This document shows, piece after piece, positions 17,290 to 27,481 of a stretch of 54,360 bases of DNA. The first letter of the stretch is position 1; the number at the start of each line of letters is the position of its first letter. A model generated the notes under the pieces. That model did no database searches. It saw only the letters and a list, made by a program, of their open reading frames with translations, and was not told the origin of the DNA. This DNA is from an uncultured Bacteroides sp. (GTDB lineage: Bacteria; Bacteroidota; Bacteroidia; Bacteroidales; Bacteroidaceae): the NCBI GenBank assembly GCA_949289265.1, contig CASENE010000082.1, positions 1-54,360 of the forward strand, written 5' to 3'. The translations under genes were made by a program, and so were the position numbers.

Positions 17290-17502
17290 TACAAAAAATA
17301 ATCACCCGCAAGTTGCAGATGATAATTTTTTGCTAAAATCTGTTCAAGAACATAATTTCCCCTGCCGTCCGAACGGATTTGTCCGTTCCGCCGGATTTAT
17401 GCCCCCGACGCATCCGGACACGATGCCCCGCAGGCCGACACTTCCGCCCAGCGGGTGATGACAAGAAAACAGAAAACGACCGGATTACATAAACCACGTC
17501 CC

Positions 17503-17559
17503 CGGCTCGTCTCTATGGAGACGAACCAGGGACGAGGGAGGGGCGAAGGGGAGACGAAG
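17503..17559. repeat. Dispersed intergenic repeat A, copy 1
   Basis: The stretch contains the inverted repeat TCGTCTC-TATG-GAGACGA followed by GACGAACCAGGGACGA and more GACGA/GGCGAAGGGG units. A second copy with the same order of units lies at 32848-32907. It is between the ABC exporter gene end and the zinc-ribbon gene start. Confidence 0.7.
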
Positions 17560-17590
17560 GAGAAGAGAGTGGCGTAAAGCCGCGAAAAGT

Positions 17591-19429
17591 TTACAAACTC
17601 TGCATGTCATTCAGTTTTTTGTAATAACCATTCTTAGCAATCAGCTCTTCGTGCGTGCCGCGTTCGACGATTTCGCCCTCGTAGAGCACGCAGATTTCGT
17701 CGGCGTTCTTGATGGTGCTGAGGCGGTGGGCAATGGCGATGGTGGTGCGCGACTTCATCAGTCGTTCCAGGGCCTCCTGCACCAGGCGTTCGCTCTCGGT
17801 GTCGAGGGCAGACGTGGCTTCGTCCAGGATGAGGATGGGCGGGTTCTTCAGGATGGCGCGGGCGATGCTGATGCGCTGGCGTTGCCCGCCGGACAGGCGT
17901 CCGCCGCGGTCGCCAATCATCGTGTCATAGCCATGCTCCGTCTCCATGATGAAGTCGTGGGCGTTGGCAATCTTGGCCGCCTCAATCACCTGCTCCATGG
18001 TGGCATTCTCCACGCCGAAGGTGATGTTGTTGTAGAAGGTGTCGTTGAAGAGGATGGCCTCCTGATTGACGTTGCCGATGAGCGAGCGCAGGCTGCGGAT
18101 GGACACGTCCTTGATGTTCTTGCCGTCGATGCGCACTTCTCCTTCCTGCACGTCGTGATAGCGCGGCACCAGGTCGACCAGCGTCGACTTGCCCGAGCCG
18201 GACTGTCCCACCAGGGCGACGGTCTTGCCTTTGGGCACCACGAGGTTGATGTGCTTCAGCACGGGGCGTCCCTCCACGTAGCTGAAGCTGACGTCGCGAA
18301 ACTCAATCTGCTGCTCGAAGGCCGGCAGGGGCAAGGGATGTTCGGGTTCCTTGATGGGGTTTTCGGCTTTCAGAATCATATCGATGCGGTCCATGCTGGC
18401 CAGACCGATGGGCACGTTGTAGAAGGCCTTGGCAAATTCTTTCAGCGGATTGATGATGCTATAGAGGATAATCATGTAGAAGATAAACGTGGCGGCGTCC
18501 ATCGGCGCATAATTGGTGCCCAGGATGAGCGAACCGCCAAACCACAGCACGACGACAATGACACACGTGCCGAGGAACTCGCTCATGGGGTGCGCCGAGC
18601 TTTGGCGGATGACCATCGCATTCATGGCATCCCGGTATTCGTTGTTGGTACGGGCAAAGCGTGCCGACATTTTATTCTCGGCAATGAAGGCCTTGATGAT
18701 GCGCAGTCCGCCCAGGGTTTCGTCCAGCTGCGACATGATGTCGCCCCACTGGGCCTGCGCGGTGGACGACTGACGTTTCAGCTTACGGCTGACTACCCCC
18801 ATCAACCACCCGGCCAGAGGCAACACGACTATGACGAACAGGGTCATCTGCCAGCTGATGGCAAAGAGGGTGGAAAAATAGATGACCAGGGCGATGGGAT
18901 TGCGCAGCAGCATGTCGATGGAGCTGGTGAGCGAGGTTTCCACCGCCGTGACGTCGGCGCTCATACGGGCGATGATGTCGCCCTTCCGTTCTTCGGAAAA
19001 GAAGCTGAGGGGCAGACGCAGCACCTTGTTGTAGACCTCGGTGCGGATGTCGCGCACGATGCCGGTGCGAAGCGGCACCATGACGGCCGACGAGGCAAAA
19101 TAACCTGCCGTCTTGAGCAGCGTCATGAAGATGAGCATGGCGCCCAGCATGACCAGCGTCAGGAACGAGCCATTTTCCTGAATGAAATTGCCAATCCACC
19201 AATAGGCATTGTTGATGAGCACATCCTTGTTGAGGTGGGCCCAGTCCATTTCCTGGTAGTAATAGGCCTGGGAATCTATCTTGAACAGGATGTTCAGGAT
19301 GGGGATAATGGCCATGAAAGAGAAGACGTTGAGCCACTGCGACACAAAGTTGAGAATCACGGCCCAGGTGAGATACTTCCGATAGGGCCTGATGTAGCGG
19401 CCCAGAAGGGTAAAGAACTGTTTCAGCAT
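17591..19429 (-). CDS. MsbA-like ABC exporter (fused permease and ATPase)
   Basis: This 612-aa half-transporter has six transmembrane helices in the first ~330 residues and an ATPase domain after them: Walker A GQSGSGKS, Q-loop region NQEAILFND, signature LSGGQRQR, Walker B ILILDEATSALD and the H-loop AIAHRLST. It is the usual length for MsbA/LmrA-type exporters of lipids or drugs and would act as a homodimer in the inner membrane. The start ATG 19429 lies just downstream of a TACCTTTG promoter; the longer frame to 19483 would start upstream of it. The neighbour upstream is a glycosyltransferase, which favours a lipid or saccharide substrate. Confidence 0.9.
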   Translation of the reverse strand: MLKQFFTLLGRYIRPYRKYLTWAVILNFVSQWLNVFSFMAIIPILNILFKIDSQAYYYQEMDWAHLNKDVLINNAYWWIGNFIQENGSFLTLVMLGAMLIFMTLLKTAGYFASSAVMVPLRTGIVRDIRTEVYNKVLRLPLSFFSEERKGDIIARMSADVTAVETSLTSSIDMLLRNPIALVIYFSTLFAISWQMTLFVIVVLPLAGWLMGVVSRKLKRQSSTAQAQWGDIMSQLDETLGGLRIIKAFIAENKMSARFARTNNEYRDAMNAMVIRQSSAHPMSEFLGTCVIVVVLWFGGSLILGTNYAPMDAATFIFYMIILYSIINPLKEFAKAFYNVPIGLASMDRIDMILKAENPIKEPEHPLPLPAFEQQIEFRDVSFSYVEGRPVLKHINLVVPKGKTVALVGQSGSGKSTLVDLVPRYHDVQEGEVRIDGKNIKDVSIRSLRSLIGNVNQEAILFNDTFYNNITFGVENATMEQVIEAAKIANAHDFIMETEHGYDTMIGDRGGRLSGGQRQRISIARAILKNPPILILDEATSALDTESERLVQEALERLMKSRTTIAIAHRLSTIKNADEICVLYEGEIVERGTHEELIAKNGYYKKLNDMQSL

Positions 19430-19451
19430 AAGAATGTGTTGAATAACGGCG

Positions 19452-19459
19452 GCAAAGGT
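19452..19459 (-). promoter_or_regulatory. -7 promoter element of the ABC exporter
   Basis: TACCTTTG on the minus strand ends 22 bases before ATG 19429, placing the start of transcription between the two. Confidence 0.55.
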
Positions 19460-19509
19460 ACAAAAACAGGGCAGTACATACAATAGTCCCCCGGCAAGAA
19501 CTACCTTTT

Positions 19510-21762
19510 TTAAGAAACGTTTCCGTCCAGGTCCAACAGTTTCTCCACGTGCTTCTGGAAGATTTCCATCGTAAAGTCCGCCTCATAAATCCGGCGGGCC
19601 TGCCGCCCCATGGCCGGCAGGCGGTCTTTCTGCCCGCACACCTGCTTCAGGGCCTTGGCCAACTTCCTGGGACTGCCTGCCGGAATCACAAATCCGGACA
19701 CGCCGTCTTCCACCAGAGCAGCCGTGCCCGTGCAGTCGGTCACCACCACCGGTTTGGAAAACATCATGGCTTCTGTACAGACGATGGGCATCGGGTCATC
19801 CAGCGAAGGACAAAGCACTCCGTCCATCCACGGATAAAGTTTCAGCAGGTCGTCGTGGTTCAACTCGCCCAAGTACCGGATGCACGAACAGGAGCAATGC
19901 TCTATCTGCCTCGCGATTCTCCGTTTGGCCGGCGCGCCTGCCATGTATATCACCAACTGTTTGCGGACGTCGCGCGGCAAATATTTCAATGTTTTTAGAA
20001 GAACACGGTGCCCCTTACGCCGGGTGATCGTGCCGGGGAAAAGCAGGTTGACCTTGCGGGTATCCACCTCGCCGGCCACGGTAGTTCCCCGCACCGCTCC
20101 GACGGCTTCGTCGGGAATGCCATACAGCAGTTGCTTCACCGGCTTGTCCGCCGGTAGATAGGCCGCCGCGAAAGAAGCGGCATAATTGCCGACAGCATAC
20201 ACTTGGTCGAAAGCAGAGAAGAGTTCTGATAAATTCCACTTCCAACGTTCTACGCATAAATAATAGCTGATTTTCCCCTCGTGCAACCAACAGATTTTCT
20301 GCGCCGGGAGGTAGGACATGTGTTTGACCAAGGGAACTGTAATCAAAGTATTAAACACAATCTTATCGAATGCGGCCAAAAAACGGTTCAAAGTTTTGTC
20401 ACCGAACAGCGACCGTGTCCAGATGGAAGACAAGATGAACAGCGGAATGCCCAGTTCGTTGATTTCTTTTTCCATAGGTCCAGCCATCGGCGATACCAGC
20501 ACCGGGGTTGCCCCGGCGCGCTTGGCAGCCGCCACCATGTTCAGCAACGCACGGGGTGCGCCCGTCAACGAAAGTTCATGGCTGATAAACAGAATGTTCT
20601 TCCCACGATTGTCCTCCAACTGCTTTATATATTCCGCCGTGATTGGCGTATCCTGCCATTCGTCCACAGCAAAGATTCTCCGTTTTTCTTTTCTCCCGGC
20701 GCTTTCGTAATGCACCAACGGATTTATCTTCCCTTCGCGCATATCCATGTAATAATTCAGGTAGGCATCGTTTGAAAAGGAAGCAGAAGGGTTGCAACTC
20801 TCTTTCCAACCCCAATAGTAATAATGTTCCACCGGTTCGACCCCCTCCAGCAGATGACCGTAATGCGCCTTGTAATAGGCCTCATCCCAATAAGCAGAAT
20901 TTCTGATTTGCTGCAGCTGCCAGTCAGAAGACGGCTTGATACCGAGCAGCCGGTCGCTTTGGTCTATGAAGTATTCACATTTTCGCACATGCTTCTCCAT
21001 CCCTTTCAAGCCGTTCAAGGAGTTGTGCATACGCCAGGAAGTCAATTTCTCGTTGGTATAAAACAGGAGATGCTTCCGCAGGATTTGCCGATACAGCCAG
21101 AAGTCTATCCAAGCGTCGACAGGCGAATGATAATCCAGCGACGTCAGGATGTCTTTCCTAATCATTACGGCAGAAAAAGTAGGGATATAGTTCACTGATT
21201 TTTCCCGGGAGAGATCTACCTTGTTTCCGCCGGCAACAAGGGACGCATCCACTGCATTCAAATACCCAATGCGCTTTTGGATGACTTCTGCATCGCCAAA
21301 GGACTCTATGCTGTTGGAAATGATGCCTACATCCTGATAAGCGTTGATGATTTCCACTTTCTTCTCCAAGTACTGAGGCTTCCACAGGTCGTCGCTCTCG
21401 CAAAAAGCAACGTATTCGCCCTGTGACTTCTCTATGCCTAACTTCATCGTAGCGCACAACCCTTTGTTGACGCCACCGGGATGCGTGTACAGATGAAAGC
21501 GCTTGTCCGTCAGATAGCGTTCGACCACGGCTATGGACTCGTCGGTCGAACCGTCATCGACTATGATTACTTCAAAATTCGGGTAAGTCTGGGCCCATAT
21601 CGAATCTAAAGTCTGCCCGATGTAAGCTGCATAGTTATAGCTTGTCACCACCACGCTGATCAAAGGGCTACGGGAAGTCCGCTCCTTATTCAGGATGCCA
21701 TAATCTTTTTTCTGACGGCATGTCTTGCCTGCCCGGGGAAATAACTTGTTAAAGAACTTCAT
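19510..21762 (-). CDS. Bifunctional glycosyltransferase (GT2 plus GT4 domains)
   Basis: This ~750-residue protein has two transferase folds. Residues ~35-250 form a GT-A family 2 domain (ISVVVTSYNYAAYIGQ, VIIVDDGSTDES, VAFCESDDLW). A linker with paired HY motifs follows (EPVEHYYYWGWKE, INPLVHYESAG), a module known from multi-domain bacterial glycosyltransferases. The last ~380 residues form a GT-B family 4 domain (ILFISHELSLTGAPR, NLLFPGTITRRKG, and the acidic CTEAMMFSKPVVV motif). It would add two sugars in surface glycan synthesis; donors and acceptors cannot be inferred. No membrane segment is visible. The stop codon is 80 bases from the exporter start on the same strand. Confidence 0.85.
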   Translation of the reverse strand: MKFFNKLFPRAGKTCRQKKDYGILNKERTSRSPLISVVVTSYNYAAYIGQTLDSIWAQTYPNFEVIIVDDGSTDESIAVVERYLTDKRFHLYTHPGGVNKGLCATMKLGIEKSQGEYVAFCESDDLWKPQYLEKKVEIINAYQDVGIISNSIESFGDAEVIQKRIGYLNAVDASLVAGGNKVDLSREKSVNYIPTFSAVMIRKDILTSLDYHSPVDAWIDFWLYRQILRKHLLFYTNEKLTSWRMHNSLNGLKGMEKHVRKCEYFIDQSDRLLGIKPSSDWQLQQIRNSAYWDEAYYKAHYGHLLEGVEPVEHYYYWGWKESCNPSASFSNDAYLNYYMDMREGKINPLVHYESAGRKEKRRIFAVDEWQDTPITAEYIKQLEDNRGKNILFISHELSLTGAPRALLNMVAAAKRAGATPVLVSPMAGPMEKEINELGIPLFILSSIWTRSLFGDKTLNRFLAAFDKIVFNTLITVPLVKHMSYLPAQKICWLHEGKISYYLCVERWKWNLSELFSAFDQVYAVGNYAASFAAAYLPADKPVKQLLYGIPDEAVGAVRGTTVAGEVDTRKVNLLFPGTITRRKGHRVLLKTLKYLPRDVRKQLVIYMAGAPAKRRIARQIEHCSCSCIRYLGELNHDDLLKLYPWMDGVLCPSLDDPMPIVCTEAMMFSKPVVVTDCTGTAALVEDGVSGFVIPAGSPRKLAKALKQVCGQKDRLPAMGRQARRIYEADFTMEIFQKHVEKLLDLDGNVS

Positions 21763-22073
21763 CACTCGTTTTACTTTACATTTTCATTACTACACTAAAC
21801 ATGCACCGATTGAACCTTGTGCACACGACTAAAAAACTAATATGCAACTGCTTTCCGCAGCAAGACTACCGTATGTTTCTACCCTTCTGCTCACTTCTTG
21901 CCTAAGCCTGTTTCGCGAAAGAAAATGCAAAAATAGTGCTTATACTGCATTCCATCAGCAAAAAAACTCAAAAATCGGCCAACTTATGCTTGTATTCCTT
22001 ATCTTTGCCCCGACTTCCCGGCTTTTTCCGAGGGAAAATCCCCTCGCCGGAACATTCTAACAGACGCAGACCT
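21763..22073. other. Divergent intergenic region
   Basis: About 310 bases separate the glycosyltransferase start (minus) from the Nudix start (plus). Apart from the plus-strand promoter at 22000-22008 I see no gene, no RNA signature and no repeat; the DNA is AT-rich, as expected of a promoter region. Confidence 0.5.
22000..22008 (+). promoter_or_regulatory. -7 promoter element of the Nudix/TPR operon
   Basis: TATCTTTGC fits the -7 consensus and lies 65 bases before ATG 22074; frames starting upstream of it are therefore not expected to be translated. Confidence 0.55.
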
Positions 22074-22601
22074 ATGGAACATCCCCTCTCCCTATTCCGC
22101 TATTGCCCCAAGTGCGGCTCGCCGCGCTTCGAGGTGCACAACGGCAAGTCCAAGCATTGTGCCGACTGCGGGTTCACGTATTATTTCAACCCTTCGTCGG
22201 CCACGGTGGCCCTCATCCTGAACGAACACGGCGAACTGCTGGTGTGCCGCCGGGGCAAAGAGCCGGCCAAAGGCACGCTGGACTTGCCGGGAGGCTTTGT
22301 CGACATGTTCGAGACCGGAGAAGAGGGCGTTGCCCGCGAGGTGAAGGAAGAGACGGGGCTGGACGTCCAGCAGGCTGACTACCTGTTTTCCCTGCCCAAC
22401 CTGTACCTGTATTCAGGCTTTCTGGTGCATACGCTGGACATGTTTTTCCGCTGCCGGGTGGCAGACACGTCGCACTTCCGGGCCATGGACGACGCGGCCG
22501 ACGCCTTCTTTATCCCCCTGCGGGACATCCGGACGGAAGACTTCGGCCTGGAGTCCGTGCGCAAGGGCCTGGGCCTCTTCCTGGAAAAAGAACTACGCTA
22601 A
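22074..22601 (+). CDS. Nudix hydrolase with N-terminal zinc ribbon
   Basis: From ATG 22074 the protein is 175 aa. It opens with a zinc ribbon (CPKCGSPRFE...CADCG) and then a Nudix domain with a complete Nudix box (GGFVDMFETGEEGVAREVKE followed by ETGL). This layout is that of the NADH pyrophosphatase-like/ADP-ribose hydrolase group, which cleaves nucleoside diphosphate derivatives. The precise substrate is not evident. The TPR gene follows after 20 bases on the same strand. Confidence 0.85.
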   Translation: MEHPLSLFRYCPKCGSPRFEVHNGKSKHCADCGFTYYFNPSSATVALILNEHGELLVCRRGKEPAKGTLDLPGGFVDMFETGEEGVAREVKEETGLDVQQADYLFSLPNLYLYSGFLVHTLDMFFRCRVADTSHFRAMDDAADAFFIPLRDIRTEDFGLESVRKGLGLFLEKELR

Positions 22602-22621
22602 TTCTAATCCCATAACCACCG

Positions 22622-25600
22622 ATGAAAAGACATTCCCTATCCCGCATACTCGGCCTGGCCTTTTGCTGCCTGCCCCTGACGGTTGCCGCGCAAGAGGCGG
22701 AGAAAGGCCCTGCCCCCCAGCAACTCTACGACGAAGGCTATGCGTTGTTCCGACAGAAAGCCTACTCGGCAGCCCTGTCGCCCCTGCAAGCCTACCTGCG
22801 GCAAACCGGCGACGGACGCCTGCCGGCAGCAGAGGCCAGACAGAGGACCGAAGCAGAATATATGATGGTGTGCGCCGCCTACGAACTGGGAGACGCGCAA
22901 CGCGAAGAGTTGCTGCTGGCCTACTTGAACGAACATCCCGACACGCCGCATGCCAACCGCCTGTGGGCTTTGGTGGGCGCAGCCCGTTTCTACCGGCAAG
23001 ACTATCCGTCGGCTCTGGAAGCCTTCGGGAAGGCACGGCCCGAACTGCTGGCTGCGGACGAGCGCGACGACATGACCTACCGGATGGCTACGTGCTACCT
23101 GCAAACGGGCGAGCTGACAGAGGCGGCCGCGTGGTTCGGCACCCTGCGCGACACCGCGCCGCGCTATGCCGACGACTGCACGTATTACCTCTCTTACATC
23201 CGCTACACGCAACAACGCTATGACGAAGCCCTGCCCGGGTTCCTGGCCTTGCAGGGAAATAAAAAATACAGCACGCTGGCGCCTTACTACATCGCCGAAA
23301 TCCACCTGAACCGGCAACAATATGCACAGGCCCTGCAAGTGGCCCAAGCATACCTCGACGCCCATCCCGACGAGGCCCATGCCGACGAGATGCGACGCAT
23401 AGAGGGCACGGCGCTCTATCACGAAGGCCGTTACCAGGAAGCCATGAAAGCCCTGCAAAGCTATATGCAACAGACCACGCAACCGCGACGCGACGCTTGC
23501 TACCTGCTGGGCATGGCCTGCTACCGGTGCGGGGTCTATTCGCAAGTGCCCGAGGCCCTGGGACGCGCCACGCTGGCAGACGACGCCCTGGCACAAAACG
23601 CCTACCTGCACTTGGGACTGGCCTACCTGAAGATGGGCGAAAAGGACAAGGCCCGCATGGCCTTCGAGCAGGCGGCGGTATCGGATGCCGACCGCCGCGT
23701 CAAAGAGCAGGCTGCCTACAACTACGCGCTTTGCATCCACGAGACCTCCTACTCGGCCTTTGGCGAATCGGTCAAGGTATTCGAGAACTTCCTCAACGAG
23801 TTTCCCCAATCGGCCTATGCCGACCGGGTGAGCGGCTATCTGACAGATGTATATATGAGCACCCGCAGCTACGAAGCCGCCCTCCAGTCCATCGAGCGTA
23901 TCCGCCAGCCCAATGCCGGCATCCTGCAGGCCAAAGCGCGCATCCTCTTCCAACTGGGCACGGAGGCTTTTGCCAATGCCGATTTCAGCACGGCCGCCGA
24001 ACGCTTCGACCAGGCCAAAAGCCTGGCCGCCACACAAGGAGCCTCCGGGCAGGACATCCGCAACAAGGCAACTTACTGGGAGGGCGAAGCGCAATATCGC
24101 CTGGGGAATCTGCAGGACGCAGCCACGGCCTTCGACGCCTACCTGAGCCAGGCCCCGCAGCACAACAACGAGACGGCGGCCCTGGCCTATTACAACCTGG
24201 GCTACATCGCCTTCCACCAGAAAAACTATACGGCGGCCGAAAGCCGGCTGAACCGCTACGTCCGCCTGGAGACCGGAGAGAACAAGGCTGCCCTGGCCGA
24301 CGCCTACAACCGCCTGGGCGACTGTTGCCTGAACGGACGCCGCTTTGACGAGGCACGCCACTATTATGCCACTGCCGAGAAGCTGGACATGCCCACGGGC
24401 GACTATTCGCTCTACCAGCAGGCACTGGTGGCCGGCCTGCAGAAGCAGTACGCCACCAAGGTGAACCTGCTGGACCGCCTGGCCACCCGCTACCCTCATT
24501 CGTCTTATGCCATCGACGCGCTGTATGAGAAAGGCCGCTCCTTCGTGCAGGACAACCAGAGCACGCAGGCCATCGCCACCTTCCGCCAGCTGCTGGAACT
24601 CCATCCCGAAAGCCCCGCCGCCCGCAAGGCCGCTGCCGAGATTGGCCTGCTGTATTATCAGGAAAACCAATACGACCGCGCCATAGAGGCCTACCGGTAC
24701 GTCATCACCCAATATCCGGGCAGCGCGGAGGCCCGGCTGGCCCTGCGCGACCTGAAGTCCATCTACGTCGAGACCAACCGGATAGACGACTTTGCCCGTC
24801 TGGCGGAACAATTGCCGGGCGGCATACGCCTGGAAGCGGCCGAACAAGACTCGCTGACCTATGCCGCTGCCGAGCGTCAATACATGAGGGGCGAAACGGC
24901 CGCCGCCAAAGAAAGCCTGGGGCACTACCTGCAGCAATATCCCGAAGGGGCCTTCAGCTTGGACACGCACTATCGGCTCTGCGCCATCGCATACGAGGAG
25001 AAAGACGACGAAGGCGTCCTGACCCATGCCGCACAGGTGCTGGCCTATCCGGACAGTCCCTATTCGGAAGAGGTGCTGCTGATGCGCAGCGACGTGTGGA
25101 TGAAACGCAAGCAGTATGCGGAAGCCCGCGACGACTACCGGCAGTTGCAGACCAAAGCCACCACCCCCGAAAGGCGGCAGGCGGGCCTGACGGGCGTGTT
25201 GCGCAGCTCGGTGCTGCTGTCGGACGATGCTGCCGCGTGCGAAGCCGCCACCACGCTACTGGAATCGGGCCGCCTGACGCCCGAACTGCAAAACGAGACA
25301 CGCTATGACCGGGCCAAAGCCCTGCTGCGTCAGGGCGACACTGCCCGCGCCACGGACGACCTGCGCATCCTGGCTGCCGACACGCGTACCGCACAAGGAG
25401 CCGAAGCCAAATACCTGCTGGCCCAACTGCTGTATGACACAGGCGACTATGCCGCCGCCGAAAAAGAAGTGCTGGACTACATCGACCAAAGCACTCCGCA
25501 CGCCTACTGGCTGGCCCGCAGCTTCATCCTCTTGTCGGACATCTACGCGGCGCAAGACAAAAAGCTCGACGCACGCCAGTACTTGCTGAGCTTACAGCAG

Positions 25601-25663
25601 AACTATACGGAACAGGACGACATCCAACAAATGATAGACGAACGGCTGGAAAAGCTGAAATAA
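22622..25663 (+). CDS. Large periplasmic TPR-repeat protein (1013 aa)
   Basis: A signal peptide (ILGLAFCCLPLTVAAQ) is followed by more than 20 TPR-type helical pairs along the whole chain. Examples are YDEGYALFRQKAYSAALSPL, AYLHLGLAYLKMGEKDKARM, AYYNLGYIAFHQKNYTAAES and GLLYYQENQYDRAIEAYRYV. It must be periplasmic and act as a protein-protein scaffold. The next gene, 186 bases downstream, encodes an outer-membrane barrel; a TPR protein plus a barrel in tandem suggests they form an envelope complex. The role is unknown. Confidence 0.8.
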   Translation: MKRHSLSRILGLAFCCLPLTVAAQEAEKGPAPQQLYDEGYALFRQKAYSAALSPLQAYLRQTGDGRLPAAEARQRTEAEYMMVCAAYELGDAQREELLLAYLNEHPDTPHANRLWALVGAARFYRQDYPSALEAFGKARPELLAADERDDMTYRMATCYLQTGELTEAAAWFGTLRDTAPRYADDCTYYLSYIRYTQQRYDEALPGFLALQGNKKYSTLAPYYIAEIHLNRQQYAQALQVAQAYLDAHPDEAHADEMRRIEGTALYHEGRYQEAMKALQSYMQQTTQPRRDACYLLGMACYRCGVYSQVPEALGRATLADDALAQNAYLHLGLAYLKMGEKDKARMAFEQAAVSDADRRVKEQAAYNYALCIHETSYSAFGESVKVFENFLNEFPQSAYADRVSGYLTDVYMSTRSYEAALQSIERIRQPNAGILQAKARILFQLGTEAFANADFSTAAERFDQAKSLAATQGASGQDIRNKATYWEGEAQYRLGNLQDAATAFDAYLSQAPQHNNETAALAYYNLGYIAFHQKNYTAAESRLNRYVRLETGENKAALADAYNRLGDCCLNGRRFDEARHYYATAEKLDMPTGDYSLYQQALVAGLQKQYATKVNLLDRLATRYPHSSYAIDALYEKGRSFVQDNQSTQAIATFRQLLELHPESPAARKAAAEIGLLYYQENQYDRAIEAYRYVITQYPGSAEARLALRDLKSIYVETNRIDDFARLAEQLPGGIRLEAAEQDSLTYAAAERQYMRGETAAAKESLGHYLQQYPEGAFSLDTHYRLCAIAYEEKDDEGVLTHAAQVLAYPDSPYSEEVLLMRSDVWMKRKQYAEARDDYRQLQTKATTPERRQAGLTGVLRSSVLLSDDAAACEAATTLLESGRLTPELQNETRYDRAKALLRQGDTARATDDLRILAADTRTAQGAEAKYLLAQLLYDTGDYAAAEKEVLDYIDQSTPHAYWLARSFILLSDIYAAQDKKLDARQYLLSLQQNYTEQDDIQQMIDERLEKLK

Positions 25664-25680
25664 AGGCTGCCTGCCTGGCG

Positions 25681-25763
25681 TTAGAATGCCAGCCGGCGGG
25701 AATTAGAACGCCAGGTCGGTGGGATTGGAACGCCAGGTCGGTGGAATTGGAACACCAGGTCGA
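25681..25763 (+). repeat. Tandem array, 22-bp unit, four copies
   Basis: Units start at 25681, 25703, 25725 and 25747 with TTAGAA or TTGGAA and continue YGCCAGGTCGGTGG. The step is exactly 22 bp, as in the arrays at 2475 and 49076, although the unit sequence is different. It sits between the TPR gene and the barrel gene. Confidence 0.85.
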
Positions 25764-25849
25764 CCCCGTCCGAAGCACCCCGCAGACGGCCTCCCGACCC
25801 AGCATCCGGCCAATCGCATAAACCCTGAAAACCAACGAATGGAAAGAAC

Positions 25850-27481
25850 ATGACGATGAAACAAAACATAGCCCTCGCCGCCTTCCTGCTGATGCCCGCA
25901 GGACTGGCCGCACAGACCCAGGCAGCCGATACTGCCCTGAACCGCACCGTGGTGGTAGAACAAGAATATGCCCCCCGCATCCAAGACGCCGCCAAGGTGA
26001 ACGTGTTGCCACGGGTGGAAGAACCCGACGTAACCCCCAGAGAGGTGGAATATGACGCAGCCACGGCCCCCCTGGCACAGATGCCGACAGACACTCTTCA
26101 GACCTTTGCCGCCAACGAACCGCTGCGCCAAGCCACCCGGGGCTATGCGCGCGCCGGATATGGCAACTACAACAACCTGGACATACGTGCCGACTATCGT
26201 TTCCGGCTCTCCGCCCGCGACCGCCTCGGCCTGACCTTTGCCCTGGACGGGATGGACGGCCGGCTGAACCCGGGTGACGGCGCGGAGAAGTGGAACACCT
26301 TCCGTTATCATACCCGGGCCGCGCTGGACTACACGCACCGCTTCCGCCGCATCGACCTGGATGCTGCCGCCCGCTTCGGCTTGCGCCACTTCGGGCTGTT
26401 GCCCGGCAGCGCGGCCTCCAAGCAGAAGTTTACCTCGGGCGACGTACACATAGGCGCGGCCTCCACCACCAGCGAATGGCCGGTGCAGTTCCGTGCCGAA
26501 ACCAACCTGCTGCTCTATCAACGGCTGTACAGCCCGGGCTTCCACAACGCCCAAGAAGTAGGAGTGCGCACCCGTGCCGACGTGTGGGGCGCAGTGGGAC
26601 ACAACCAGACCGTCGGCATAGACCTGCAGATGGACAACCGCCTCTACCGCCGCAACGGTTTCGACAACTACACCGCCTTGAGCCTCACGCCCTATTATGC
26701 CTACAAGGCCGACGGATGGACGCTGCGCGTAGGCATGCACATAGACCCGTCCATGGGCTTCGGCAAGAAGTTCCGCATGTCGCCCGACCTGCTGGCGCAA
26801 TACACCTTCCCCGCACGCACCACGCTCTACGTGCAAGCCCGTAGCGGACGCCTGCTCAACGACTTCCGCCGCCTGGAGGCCCTCAGTCCATATACTGAAC
26901 CTGCCGCACAATTAGATGCCACATACGAACAGGTCAACGCCGCCTTGGGCATCCGTGTGGGCACCCTCTCCGGCCTGGGCCTGCACCTCTACGGAGGATA
27001 CCAGGACTTGAAAGACGACCTCTGCCTCCTTTCGCCGGCATCGTCTGCGGCACCGTTCCCAGCCTGGATGGTATGGGACACCCATAACATCTATGCCGGA
27101 CTCGGCCTGAGCTACAGCTACCGCGACCTGGTCAGCCTCACCGGCGAAGGCATCTACCGCCACTGGTCAGCCTCGGACAAAGGAGAACAGGCCGGCGCAT
27201 TGGCCCTGAAACCCGCCTTCGAGGGCAACGTGAAACTCGAGGTGCGTCCCCTCTCTCCCTTGCACGCCTACGTGGGCTACCGCCACATTGCCCGCACATC
27301 GGTCGGCGGACAAGCCATCGACCCCGTCAGCAACCTCTATCTGGGTGCCTCCTACGACCTTGTCAGCGGCCTGGGCGCATATGCCAAAATAGACAATCTG
27401 CTGAACAAACACTATTGGCACACGTGGCTCTGCCCGACGGAAGGCCTCAACTTCGTGGTGGGACTGACCTTCCGTTTCTGA
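25850..27481 (+). CDS. Outer-membrane beta-barrel protein, TonB-receptor-like without plug
   Basis: This 543-aa protein has a signal peptide (MTMKQNIALAAFLLMPAGLAAQ). A short conserved N-terminal stretch follows (VVVEQEYAPRIQDAAKVNVLP), then alternating strands rich in Tyr, Arg and Gly through to the C-terminal Phe (FVVGLTFRF), the signature of outer-membrane barrels. The last part (YAKIDNLLNKHYWHTWLCPTEG) resembles the C-terminal strands of TonB-dependent receptors, but no plug domain precedes it. Partnering with the upstream TPR gene is likely; the transported substrate is unknown. Confidence 0.75.
   Translation: MTMKQNIALAAFLLMPAGLAAQTQAADTALNRTVVVEQEYAPRIQDAAKVNVLPRVEEPDVTPREVEYDAATAPLAQMPTDTLQTFAANEPLRQATRGYARAGYGNYNNLDIRADYRFRLSARDRLGLTFALDGMDGRLNPGDGAEKWNTFRYHTRAALDYTHRFRRIDLDAAARFGLRHFGLLPGSAASKQKFTSGDVHIGAASTTSEWPVQFRAETNLLLYQRLYSPGFHNAQEVGVRTRADVWGAVGHNQTVGIDLQMDNRLYRRNGFDNYTALSLTPYYAYKADGWTLRVGMHIDPSMGFGKKFRMSPDLLAQYTFPARTTLYVQARSGRLLNDFRRLEALSPYTEPAAQLDATYEQVNAALGIRVGTLSGLGLHLYGGYQDLKDDLCLLSPASSAAPFPAWMVWDTHNIYAGLGLSYSYRDLVSLTGEGIYRHWSASDKGEQAGALALKPAFEGNVKLEVRPLSPLHAYVGYRHIARTSVGGQAIDPVSNLYLGASYDLVSGLGAYAKIDNLLNKHYWHTWLCPTEGLNFVVGLTFRF

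Noticed and set aside
17165-17311. Longer start of the zinc-ribbon protein
   Set aside because: It crosses the likely promoter at 17282-17289 and adds a low-complexity hydrophobic stretch with no ribbon.
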